A stretch of DNA of 64,000 nt from Dromaius novaehollandiae. Its lineage: Eukaryota; Chordata; Aves; Casuariiformes; Dromaiidae. Positions 22,263 through 31,800 of the stretch are shown here, piece by piece. The stretch lies in NCBI RefSeq assembly GCF_036370855.1, contig NC_088106.1, forward strand, positions 31,448,501-31,512,500, read 5' to 3'. A program made the position numbers and the translations under genes. How positions within the stretch are numbered: position 1 is the stretch's first letter; every line of letters begins with the position of its first letter. The notes beneath the pieces are model-generated. The model was not told the DNA's origin. It saw nothing but the letters and a program-made list of their open reading frames with translations, and searched no databases.

Positions 22263-22350
22263 CTCCTGCCGCGGCGGGTCGCAGCCCCCCGCTCGTGATG
22301 TCACCCAATTTCTATAGAAACGGCCGTGACATCACGCGCCGCGGCAGGAG
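22263..22350. promoter_or_regulatory. Nested palindrome with paired CRE-like sites
   Basis: CGTGATGTCAC (22294-22304) and its exact reverse complement GTGACATCACG (22326-22336) flank a second perfect palindrome TTTCTATAGAAA (22309-22320). The two centres differ by half a base. Outer arms CTCCTGCCGCGGC (22263-22275) and GCCGCGGCAGGAG (22338-22350) are also exact inverted copies. TGACATCA is a CRE/ATF-type variant; TTC-N4-GAA has STAT6-type spacing. It lies between predicted exons 1 and 2. Confidence 0.6.
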
Positions 22351-22465
22351 GGAGGGAAGGAGGCCCGGTCGGCGCCGCGCACGCCGCCCCCGTCGCCCCT
22401 CCCGGTGCTCGGCGCTGCGGGGCCGCGCCGCAGCCGGGGCCGTTCCCACGCCGCCCCGCGCGCCC

Positions 22466-22550
22466 CATTCATAAACTCCGCCCCCCCCTCCCGCGCGCGC
22501 GCGCGCGCGCCCCCCGCCATTCACACCGCGCGGCCCGCGCCATTCATAAA
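22466..22550. repeat. Repeated CATTCATAAA block in ETV5 5' region
   Basis: CATTCATAAA occurs at 22466-22475 and 22541-22550 in similar GC-rich surroundings. A decayed copy (CATTCAC) lies at 22518, and another full copy at 22955-22964 upstream. In a CpG island such AT-rich words stand out. Confidence 0.6.
22492..22510. repeat. Alternating CG run (19 bases)
   Basis: This is an uninterrupted C/G alternation in the ETV5 CpG island, of the kind that can adopt left-handed DNA. Confidence 0.9.
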
Positions 22551-22625
22551 CACCGCCCCCGCCCTGGGCCGCGCCACGCCGCGCCGCCCGGCCCCGCGTA
22601 CCCGGCCGGGGCGCCGCGGGCTCAC

Positions 22626-22780
22626 CCGGAGCGGGCTGGGCCGGGCCGGGGCCAGGGACGGCGCTTTGCTGCGCTGCGCTCCGCGCCCGGGCACCGCGCT
22701 GCCGCTCTGCGCCGGCCCGCAGCCCCCGAGCGGCCTCCGGAGCGCGCCCCGCCCAGCGCCGCTTGTTTACCCTCCGCGCC
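22626..22780 (-). other. ETV5: Probable non-coding ETV5 exon 1
   Basis: A consensus-like donor (CTCCGG|gtgagc) lies at 22625 on the minus strand, in phase with no coding need, downstream of CCAAT boxes. ETV5 in other vertebrates has a non-coding first exon. The 5' end is not defined by the sequence; 22780 is only a rough limit. Confidence 0.4.
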
Positions 22781-22782
22781 GC

Positions 22783-22933
22783 CCAATGGCGCGCCGCCGC
22801 TCGGGCGCTCCCGCCGTCTGATTGGTCGCAGCGCCGCTCCGAGCCCGCCCCCGCGCGGCTCCACGGGGCACCATTGAGGCCTGCTGGGTGGGAGGGGGGC
22901 GGCGGCAGCCAATAGGTGCGGCGCGATTTGCAT
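22783..22933 (-). promoter_or_regulatory. ETV5: Three CCAAT boxes and one octamer upstream of ETV5
   Basis: CCAAT lies on the plus strand at 22783-22787 and 22909-22913, and on the minus strand at 22821-22825. ATTTGCAT at 22926-22933 is the exact octamer (ATGCAAAT on the minus strand) bound by POU factors. NF-Y and POU binding is family knowledge, not shown here. Confidence 0.55.
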
Positions 22934-22960
22934 GGTTCCGCCGAGGACGTTTTTCATTCA

Positions 22961-24879
22961 TAAAAAAATAGAAGGGGGAAGAGGCTTGCGGGTGGGGCCG
23001 GAGCAGGGCAGGATTTAAAGGGGCCGCGGCCCGCCCCAGGGTGGGGGCGGGGGCGGATGGGGGCTAAAAGGAGCTTTGGAGGAGGAAGGGTTTTGATGGG
23101 GGCATCCCGGGGGGGAGCTCACTCCTGATAGACGTGCTCCCTGCATGCCTTCCGCTAGCACCTGCCGATGAGCAAGCTCTCAGCACGCAAGGACAGGCTT
23201 CGGGCCTTGCCCAGCACAGGGCACCCCCTGCTCTTAACAAAGCTGTTTTGTGCTAATGAGCTTGGCATGGTGGGGGTCTGCCTGAGAGCCCCCTCCTTCG
23301 GCCCCCAGGGTTAAACCCACACCTGGACGCCCTCTGCCCCCCACCCTGGGGGAGTTGCTGTTGTTCCCTGGCCTGGAGAGGCAGAGCAGGAGGAGGGAAA
23401 GCACAGGCTGGGAAGGGGGCACGCAGGGGAGAGGGTTTCTCTGCAGACAGGTCAAAATAACCTTCCTGAAGAGGCCTTTGAGAGTTCAGGCCTTGGGGTC
23501 CCAATGGGGAACCCACGGCCCTCACACACATGAGCCCTTACAGGAGTATAAATGGCTCATAGGCCTGGCTATTAGCCCAGGACATGCGATGGGCCTGCCA
23601 GTGCTCTCCGCCACCGCAGGCAACGTTTTGCCAGGTGCCTCAGTTTCCCCAACTGCGAAGGTAGTGAGATCGGCCACAGAAACCAGGCAGCAGGCTGCTC
23701 GTGAAGGCTGCGCCAGTTTGCAGGGCACTTTGCTACTGCAATCCAGGATTCATGGGGAAATTTCCCCTGAAGAAGGGAAAAAAGGGGAACTGCTCAGTAA
23801 GCATTGCTGTTCTCAGCTTGGGAAGGAGCAGAGCCCTCTGCTCGGGTTCTGTGAAGACGCCCACAGGTTAGGAAGCCCATCTGCATGGGGTGGTCCTGAC
23901 CGTTTTGAAATCATCAGCCTCGAGCCATGAGGTTGTAGAAGTCCTAGGAGAGCTGCCCCAGATGCCTCTGCACTTACTGATGGTCATTTTTCGGTCGATA
24001 TTGGGGTACTGATGAACTTACCGATGAACTTCCAGACTCCTCCGTGGGTGCTACTGCTCCCCCGGGAGGATGCTGATAGTTTGGCTCATGTCGCGCCCCA
24101 CGTGAGACGGGGGGAGCTGTCACGATATGCCATCAGCAAAGCGCCTGCTTACCAGGGGAGCAGAGAGCTGGCCCGGAGGAGTCCTCTCCGAGCGGAGAAC
24201 GCTTCCCGCGGGGCTCTGCAGGAACTGGCGCGCTCGTGTTTCTCTCAGACAAAAAAGGGATTAAATCACTGCGGGGAAAATTAGCAGATGACACACGGTG
24301 GGTTGGGGGGGGATAAGCCTGGGGACAGAGCAAGCTGGGCTGCTCGGGATGAGCTGGGCAGAACTGGCGACCCACAGCAGCCTTGTGGCAGCTGGAGCAG
24401 CCCCAGCTCCGGGGGTGCTGGGGCGCTTGCCCTGTGGTCTTGCAGGATGGGACCCTCTCCCTCACCGCTGCCACCCTTGGAGAAGCCCCCCCCCCCAGGA
24501 TACAGCCCGGCACAGGCTGGGGTGCTGCTCGGTGCCCCTGGAGCCTCTCGAGGCCCTCCTGCACCGGGAGCGGCGATGGGGCCCACGCGCTCCTTGCAGG
24601 GCGCCTTGGTGGGACGCTGCGGGGTCTCTTTTGGATGCTTCAGGATGAGCCGAAGCCCCTGGAGAGCCCGTGTTTGGTGGGGGGCAGCCGGGGGAGGGGG
24701 GAACAAGTGGCGCCTGCTAAATTTAGAAGCTGCTCCAGAAGGAAATTAGAAAAAAACCCTAACCTGCCAGCTCCAAATTTAGCACCTTGCTGGCGGCTCC
24801 CCTGGCCGAGCTTGGTGGGGGGCACCGCGGCCCGGGGTGCTCGGCCCCCACGGTGACCCCTGCGGCCCCCCAGGCCCAG
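22961..24879. other. Spacer between DGKG 3' end and ETV5 promoter
   Basis: About 1.9 kb separates the predicted DGKG cleavage site from the ETV5 CpG island. No gene, repeat family or conserved protein motif was recognised. Open frames here are GC-driven. Confidence 0.6.
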
Positions 24880-24899
24880 CCGAGCGCTTCATCACCATC

Positions 24900-24905
24900 T
24901 TTATT
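24900..24905 (-). promoter_or_regulatory. DGKG: Predicted DGKG poly(A) signal AATAAA
   Basis: The minus strand reads CGTCAAATAAAGATGGTGATG, a canonical signal followed by a GU-rich stretch. It is the only clear AATAAA I found downstream of the DGKG stop and before ETV5. Distance from the stop is about 3.8 kb, so an unseen earlier variant signal is possible. Confidence 0.5.
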
Positions 24906-27830
24906 TGACGTAAGCCCACAGCAGTCCGGACGCACACGGCAACACGCGCTACGCTACGAACGCCACGCCACTTCCATGCAGGCGACCACGGCTACGGGCA
25001 CGGCGGGAGGCGGGGGCGGCGCGGCGGGGACAGGGCTGCGGCGGGGGCACTGCCCGCCCCAGCGCCCGCCCCGGGGGGTTCTGCGGGTGGTTTTGGGGGG
25101 GGTCCCGCTCTGTCCTGGCGGACGCATTTGGGGGGGGTCGTCACGTCGGATGCCAGAAGGGGCCGCCTCCATCGGGGCCCGTGGCCCTTTCGCGGACGGG
25201 GCCTGCCGGCACAGCGCGGTCCCACCGGCCGGGCTGGCGGCCCTGGAGCGCGACCCGAGTGCTCACCAGCCTCGCGGCGCCCTACGAGACCCCGCGGACC
25301 CCGACCTCTGCCACCGCCACTGCGAAAGCCGCGGCAGAAAGCAGGGAGCACAAAGCGGGAGCCTCTCCAACCGCAAACGTGTGCAAGGAGCAGATTTACC
25401 GCAGGAAAAGTCGCTGTTTGCACGCAGGCACTTTCTGACCACATTTTAAAACAACGAGTCCAGGTAGATGGGGAAAGGGAGCCGAGTCTCCTTCTGGAAA
25501 TGCCGCTGGTCTCATGGGTGTCGTCACACGCATCCAACAGGGCAGGCCTTTCCCTGGCGAGAAGAACTGGCAGGCGGAGGTTTGGAGACGGCCGAGTTTC
25601 TTCTTCAACCCGCCCCAAGTGCCAGGGTGCTCAGGTGACATCGGGAGGGCGACTGCTGCTGCTTCGTGGGAACCAGGGTTCATTTCATCATCGATGCCAT
25701 ACGCTTTTGCCTGCTACTACTGACCAGCTGCCTCCATCCTCCTCCTGTTGGCTTCGTAGCTATTTACACTGCTCGCCGGCGAGCGCGCTCCCGGGTATGT
25801 CCGCGTGGGATGGCGCTGCCACCAGCACGGAGCCCAGGGGTGCGCGCTGGGCGAAAGGGGCACCCGGTGGTGGCACGGCCGGAAAGGGCTCCAAAGCTTG
25901 GAAACTCGCCCTCAGCTGGGGGAGAAGGGCCGGGCAGGCGGGAAGAGGCCCAGAGCAGCAAAGACCCGTCCCGAGCGGGCGGACGGCTCGGCCGCGGTGG
26001 GCACCGAAGCCGGCCCCTGCGTCTCGCCTGCCCTCGCCTCGCCTCGCTCGGCCTGAGAGCTCATCCGGGGCCTGCTGGGGGCTGGGGCTGGGGCCTGACC
26101 CGTTGCGTGGGAGAGGGTGCTGCTCCATGGGGGCTTTCCCATATCCTGCCACTTGGAGAGGTGGGATCGTGGCTGGGGGCTCCCCTGGGGCACCGCCGCC
26201 TCCTCCTGTGTCAGCCTCCTCCCTACGGCTTCTGCCAGAAACAGGCCCCAAGGTAACGCTTGCACAGAAGTTTTCTCCGTGGGCTTCCAACGTGCCCATG
26301 GCTGTACTGTCCATGCCTTGAGGAGGATGATAAACAGCCCCTTTGAGCTCACTGGCTGTTAACTCTGAAACATAATGATGGCAGCACCCCTCTGCACTGC
26401 CGTGTAATGCTATGAAATGGGCATCTCCAGCATGAACAGGGCCCGGGTGTTGTGACACCAGGAGATCGTGGCTCATCCTGGCTAGGGCTCCTCGCTCCGT
26501 GGCAGAGGCATGTCCCGGGGCAAGAAGCGGAGGTGCAGGAGTTTCCTGCCAGCGGAGGTGCCATGAGGTTCAGGAGGGGCAAACCTCATGCTCCTGCTTT
26601 GCTCCCAGCAGCACAGGGGACTCAGCGGGGCCCAGGGGAGGCTGATTGCTGCTGGTTTCTGGAGCCGGGCCAGGGTGCTCACAGAAGTCCCCGCAGCCCC
26701 GCAGAGGGCCCCCATGGTGGGCAGCGGGGGTCTGTAGAAGAGACCATCGGCCCCCTCTGTGCGTCTGTGCTGCCAGCTCCCAGCTCTCCGGAGTGCCGTG
26801 CAGCAGGGGACGCATCTGGATCACCATGTCCCCCCTGAGGATGTGTTTTCCGGCCCCCGGCAGGTCCTGGGAAAAGCGCGGGGTGTCAAACGCGCTCCCT
26901 GCCGCCTGCGCTAGCTGCCAGGCCTCGCGCTGAGCCAGGGAGGGAGAACGGGCACCTGGCCCAGGTGACAAACACAGCGGGGAGGTCACCAATGTCCGCA
27001 CGTGCATTTCGAAGGCGTTGGCCGGGCTCACACCCCCCGGTCACCAGACCGGAGAGAAACCAGCTGGTGAAAACCCACGGGGAGGTGAGTGCCCATGTGC
27101 ACCCGGAGGCGGGCGGCAGCTCGTGGGAGCTGCGCTTGCCCGGGAGCTTGTTTGCTTTGGGACGGGTGAGCGAGAGCACTGGCTTTGTGCAAAGCAAGGG
27201 CGAGCTGCTCCCACCGGGCTCCGTGCAGTAATCCGAGAGCGTTCGAGGCAGCACGAGCTGCCTGCTTGGAAAGCGCCGTCCTGGCTGGAGAGGCTTTAAA
27301 ATGGAGACACTTCTGCAAGTGAGAAAAGCTTCTGCTGCTCCAGCCGGGAGGGCAGCGCTTCGCCAGGATTTCTTGCCTTGCAAACACAGCGGCCAATTGC
27401 AGCTCCGGCAGTGGCAGGGCTTGGGCTTTAGTACCTTAAAGCGTCCCTGCAAAGAAGCGTCGTGTCCCCTCGCAAGGCCAGGGACATCCTTGAGAGGGAC
27501 TGAAAGTCGCCTTGTACAAAGCAATTCCTCCAAAGCCTGTGGCCACCTCAAAGCTGGCTCAGACTCGGCTGCCGGGCTCCCAGAACATGTGCCCTCGCTG
27601 TTGCGGGCGACATCCTTCTGGCTGTCCGTCCCGAGGGTTTCTAGCCCTCTGCGCGGGTGGGAAGCCCTCCCTTGGGCTCCTCTGGCTGCTGGGAGACAGG
27701 AAACTCTGCAGAGCTCCTCGAGCGAGCGAGGTCCCCCAGGTGCCGCGCGGGGCCGGCGGACAAAGCGGGAGGCGGCATCCCTGCCGAGCCTTTCCTCCTA
27801 AAGGAAAAACGACCCCCAAAGAGTCTGCGA

Positions 27831-28352
27831 AATAAATACATAAATACGAACACAGCCGTGAGGTCCGAACCCAGCCCTGCCGAGCGGGGTTCCCGGAGGA
27901 TGGCGGCTGGCCATGAGGTTCCCTTTTTGCCCTTCCCACCTCAAAGCGTGGCCTCCTCCTGTTTACCCTGAGCTTGTCCCTGCGTGCTTGGCAAGGGCTC
28001 TCCCTGCACAGCCCGCCCCGTGCCGTGTGTCCTCCCCTCTCCTGCGGCAGCTCCCAGGGCGGACAGCGAACGACGGATTTGCATCTGCTTAAAAAAACGA
28101 ACCAGCGAAGCTAGCTGAAGGTGTTGAAAACCTGCTCCGATAACGGCTAGGGAAGCGAGGCTCAGAATACCATCTCCTCTAGGCTAAGAAAATAAATAAC
28201 TTCTCAAATGTGCCGCTTTGGTGGACAGAAAGCCAGTGCAGCAAAAACATCAAGTGTCCTCCAAGAGGATTAAAAATAAATAAGTGAAGCTCGTTTTTTT
28301 CTCAGGACTGGCTTCGTTTGCAACTCTGCCAGGGGGGAGTTGTTTAAATAAA
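27831..28352 (-). promoter_or_regulatory. DGKG: Cluster of AU-rich elements in DGKG 3' UTR
   Basis: On the minus strand, TATTTATGTATTTATT lies at 27831-27846, the nonamer TTATTTATT at 28191-28199 and again at 28275-28283, and TTTATTTAAA near 28343-28352. The UUAUUUAUU nonamer is the classical mRNA-destabilising element bound by TTP/ZFP36- and ELAV-type proteins. They lie 0.4-0.9 kb after the stop codon. Confidence 0.65.
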
Positions 28353-28731
28353 GGGAAATAATCAGTCTGAACTCTGCTCCAGCAAACGCCCTCCCTGCAC
28401 TTCAGGCTGCCTTTGCAAGCCGTTGCGATGCAGGCTGGAGAAAACGCTCGCGGTGGTTGAGAAGGAGCCTCCAAGACCTTCCCAGGACAAATGACCGCCA
28501 TGGGGCCGGGCGGGCACGTGGGTGCCAGGTCCCGTGGAGCCCCTGCGTGGTTTCCCGCGGAGGCCTTCGGAGCTGCTCAAAACGCTGCGTCCAGGCAGAC
28601 GTTTCCGAAGCAGAGAGAGGAGTCGGGAGCGCTGCGGAGATGAAGGTTTGGAGGCTGGGGGGGGTGTCCTCGCTGCCCTCCCTGCCGGGGTGGGACAGCC
28701 CATCGCTGGGCTGCGGCTCCTCGCGCACCGT

Positions 28732-28830
28732 TTAATCGCGAGTTCGGTTTCTCCGCTTCAGGAAGAAGAAGCTGCTCTTCTGAGGAGGGCCCAGCAGCAT
28801 CGGCACTTGGCTTTTGTGCGTAATTTTGAC
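28732..28830 (-). CDS. DGKG: DGKG last coding exon (25): C-terminus and stop
   Basis: It encodes [20 protein letters not shown] and the basic tail [12 protein letters not shown], then TAA (28732-28734). The KITHK...P..LGPP pattern is the usual end of type I DGKs. Acceptor tttttag; frame enters in phase 0. Confidence 0.95.
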   Translation of the reverse strand, partial: VKITHKSQVPMLLGPPQKSSFFFLKRRNRTRD

Positions 28831-31800
28831 CTAAAAATAAACAAAGGGCACAAATCAGTGACTGGCTTCCAGTTTGGCGAGGAGTGAGTCACCCTATCTC
28901 CACGTGACACCGGGTGCTTCCAGCACGGCCAAGCCCCATTTGGGGCATCCTGCAGTTTCGGGAGGCCTCGAAAAGCAACCTGAGCAAGCACGGTAGCAGC
29001 TCACGGACCCTCAAAGGGGCACATGGGGCCCAGTTACCCATCCCAGGCATCAGAGAGCTGCCGAGCAGCCCCGCTCCGGGGGCCCCGGGAACCCTCCATA
29101 GCCACGTGCCGGGCGGGCGGGCGAGCACTCGGTTTTGCCGCGCGGCCTCAGCAATGGGAGCCCCTCCGCCTCCCTCTGCAGCCAAACGCAAAGTGGGTCA
29201 GCTCTGAGCGCAGCCTCGGCCGTCTCCTCGGGGACCGGGGTCGTGAAATGCTTGGATGTGTGTGAATAACGTCGCTGAAATGAGGCCCGGGCAGCGCTGG
29301 GCTGCGGAGGAGGAACTCTCCCCCCGGCCGTCCCCGTGGCATGGCAGCTGCCTCTGAAGCCGCTCGCCAGCCCGGGGCAAGGCGGAAGCGGGAGCGATCC
29401 CGGCGCGGCCCTGCCGACGTGGGGATGGAGTGCGTCCCCCGTCCCCGCAGCCCCCCGCCCCGGCTTGCCGCCAGCCGAGGGCCGGCCCCGCGGCGAGCCT
29501 GCCGCGCTGCCGAGACAGAAATAGCAGGTTGCCAGGCTCTGCGGCCACCCACCAGCCAACGCGGGAGCACTGCTCAGAAGCCGGCGGCTTTGCTGAGCTG
29601 CGCGGGGGGAGAGCGGGAGAGCCTACTCGGCCCCCCTGCCCACCCCTCCTGGCTGCCTGGCCCAGCTCCGAAGGGCTTGATCCAGGCTGAGACTTGCCCG
29701 GGACCCCCCCACACCCCCCCATGGCAGCCCTGTGCCCAGCTCTGGCCCCCGGGCCCCACCGCTCCCTGCCCCGTGGACTCACTGTGCAAGACGGCTGCAT
29801 CCAGGGCTCCCCATCCACCTGCATGGGCAGCAGCTTGGACGTCCTGCAAGGTGCAAAGAGACAAAATGCAGATCTGGACTCCCAGCAGGCCATGCCCCGC
29901 CGCAGAAAAGTCCCCGAGATCAAGGGGGGCCAGGAGGTTCATCCCAATACTATCCATGTGGGAACGGCGCAGGCAGCTACCCAAACACACTTGGACCGTG
30001 GTGGGAAGATGGGTGCTGGAATGGGGTGGAGAGGGAAAAGGGGCGCCGGAGGGGGACATGCAGGGTCCAGCTTTCACCATCGGCCAGCTGGGACGGGGAC
30101 AAATACCTGATGGTGACGGATGAACACTGGGCCAGTCTCTTCCCAGCACTCTTCAGTCCTGTGTAGATCTGCCCCATCTCCATTGCCCCCTCCAGCCCCA
30201 CCACCTCCAGGAGGTGGTCGCTGAGGTCTGGAAGAGAGAAGGACCCGCGTCAGGCCCGGGGCGCCATGCTGGGATGCAGCCAGCCCGCGCCCGCTCCCCG
30301 TGTGTCTCCCGCTCCAGGGCACGGAGAGACATTTGGGGCACACCCATCGTTTTACTGATCCCTGATGTGTCGGGGCTGCACGGCTGCGAGGGTGCTGGGA
30401 GTCCAAAATGCAGGGGATGGGGCGCAGTGCTGACGCGGCCGTGCTGGAGGGACACTGACCCGACGTCCCACGGGGCTGCGCCAGCCCCCGTGGATGGTCC
30501 CTGGGGCCTCTCCCCAGGCCCCTGCGTGGGAAAACCCATTTGGCAGGAACCAGCCATGAGAGGGATGAAATGAGAGACGAGCTTCCCACCAGATGAGTCA
30601 GTCGATCGATCGCAAAACCTTTTATCTTGCTGTGTGTTGCCTTTTCCCAGTCTCCTCCTGGTCTCCGTGGGCCCCGTCCTTGGCTAAGGAGCAAAGTGTC
30701 AGCTATATTTCTAGAGCAAGAGACTACGTCCTGGAAGTGGGGGCACTGGGGAGGCTTTCGGGGTGATTTTGGAGACAGCAGATCCCTGTGCTCAGCCAGG
30801 AAGCCATGGGGAAGGTGCTGGCAGAAAGGTGGAGTTGAGGTGCTGCTAGAGCCACCTTGGCCTCTAAATGGCCTTGATGTCCCTTGGATGTGTCGCCTTG
30901 CGCTGGCCTGGGCTGAGCTGTCCTGAAACACATTTTGTGTTGGACCTGGCCTCCCAGCTAGTCCCGGTTGCTCCATATCACCAGACCTAGGATGGCGACA
31001 TGGGAGGGCTACGGGAAGCCCGGCAAGCTGAAGATGGCTGGTGACTCCACCGCCATGAGCAGAAGGAGCCTATCGGTCATCAAAGCGAGGGCCCTGTCCG
31101 TAGGCTGACACATGAGTTTGTCATCTGTGGGTCAGCTGGCTTCCAGGAGGCAGCTCCGGACCGGGCAGTGAGCGGCCGAGTCACTGGGAAAAGTATGCTC
31201 ATTTTTTTAAAGTGATTTAATATTGAGCTTGGTGCCAAAAAGTCTCCCTCTTCAGCTGAATACCAAACAGGCTGGGCTGGCTGGAGGAGGGGACAGACAG
31301 CAGTCTGCCTACAGCAGCAAAACGCTGCGGTCCGGCTCCGTGGCAGAGACTGCAGTTCAAAGCCACAAAGCTCCTGCTTTGTTCCTCGGTTTTGGCAGGA
31401 TGCCTTTGGTCCAGGGAATCAGTTGATTTTGAGCTCTCCAGCCTGAACCTGTCTGAGTTTCATTCATGCACGGCCTGAATGTCCTCGCACGCAGAAGCCA
31501 GCCTCCCTTTGCAAAAGTCCCCTTGGGCCCAGCGAGTTCAATATCCCCTTTTGGCTGGGTACGCTCCCATGCTGGAGAAGCTGAAATGACCACTGCAGGC
31601 AATGCCTCGCACTTCTCCAGGGCTCTCATGCCTTCAGTAATCATCTGAAACATCATGGCCAGCCAGTCGGGACTCTTGGCCACCTTGGAGGGCAGTGACA
31701 CTAGCAGCATTGCGGAGACATTTCCTGAGGCTGCCACCGAGGCACCACAAGCCCCAAGATGCATCGGACCTGTGATTTTGCAGCTAACCAGCGGCTCGGG

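Larger units (their letters stand above)
21640..22960. promoter_or_regulatory. ETV5: CpG island and promoter region of ETV5
   Basis: This is a dense CpG-rich stretch covering exons 1-4 and the upstream flank. It includes a 19-base alternating CG run (22492-22510), GC boxes, three CCAAT boxes, an octamer and the nested palindrome. No convincing TATA box is placed for the minus strand, as expected of a CpG-island promoter. Confidence 0.8.
24880..28731 (-). other. DGKG: Predicted DGKG 3' untranslated region
   Basis: This runs from the TAA stop to the poly(A) signal, about 3.85 kb. AU-rich elements concentrated in its first kilobase support a UTR there. The distal, CpG-rich part (about 24.95-26.1 kb) is less certain, and the 397-codon plus-strand frame it contains has no recognisable domain. 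Confidence 0.45.

Noticed and set aside
22309-22320. TTTCTATAGAAA as a TATA or MEF2 box
   Set aside because: It lacks the MEF2 core CTA(A/T)4TAG, and no initiator or fixed start site supports a TATA role in this CpG island.
25128-26321. 397-codon plus-strand open frame opposite the DGKG 3' UTR
   Set aside because: The product is low-complexity Arg/Pro/Gly/Ser with no domain and overlaps other long frames; this is what CpG-rich DNA gives by chance. No splice or promoter evidence.
29341-30123. 260-codon plus-strand open frame opposite DGKG exons 23-24
   Set aside because: It runs antisense through real DGKG exons and has GC-driven composition.
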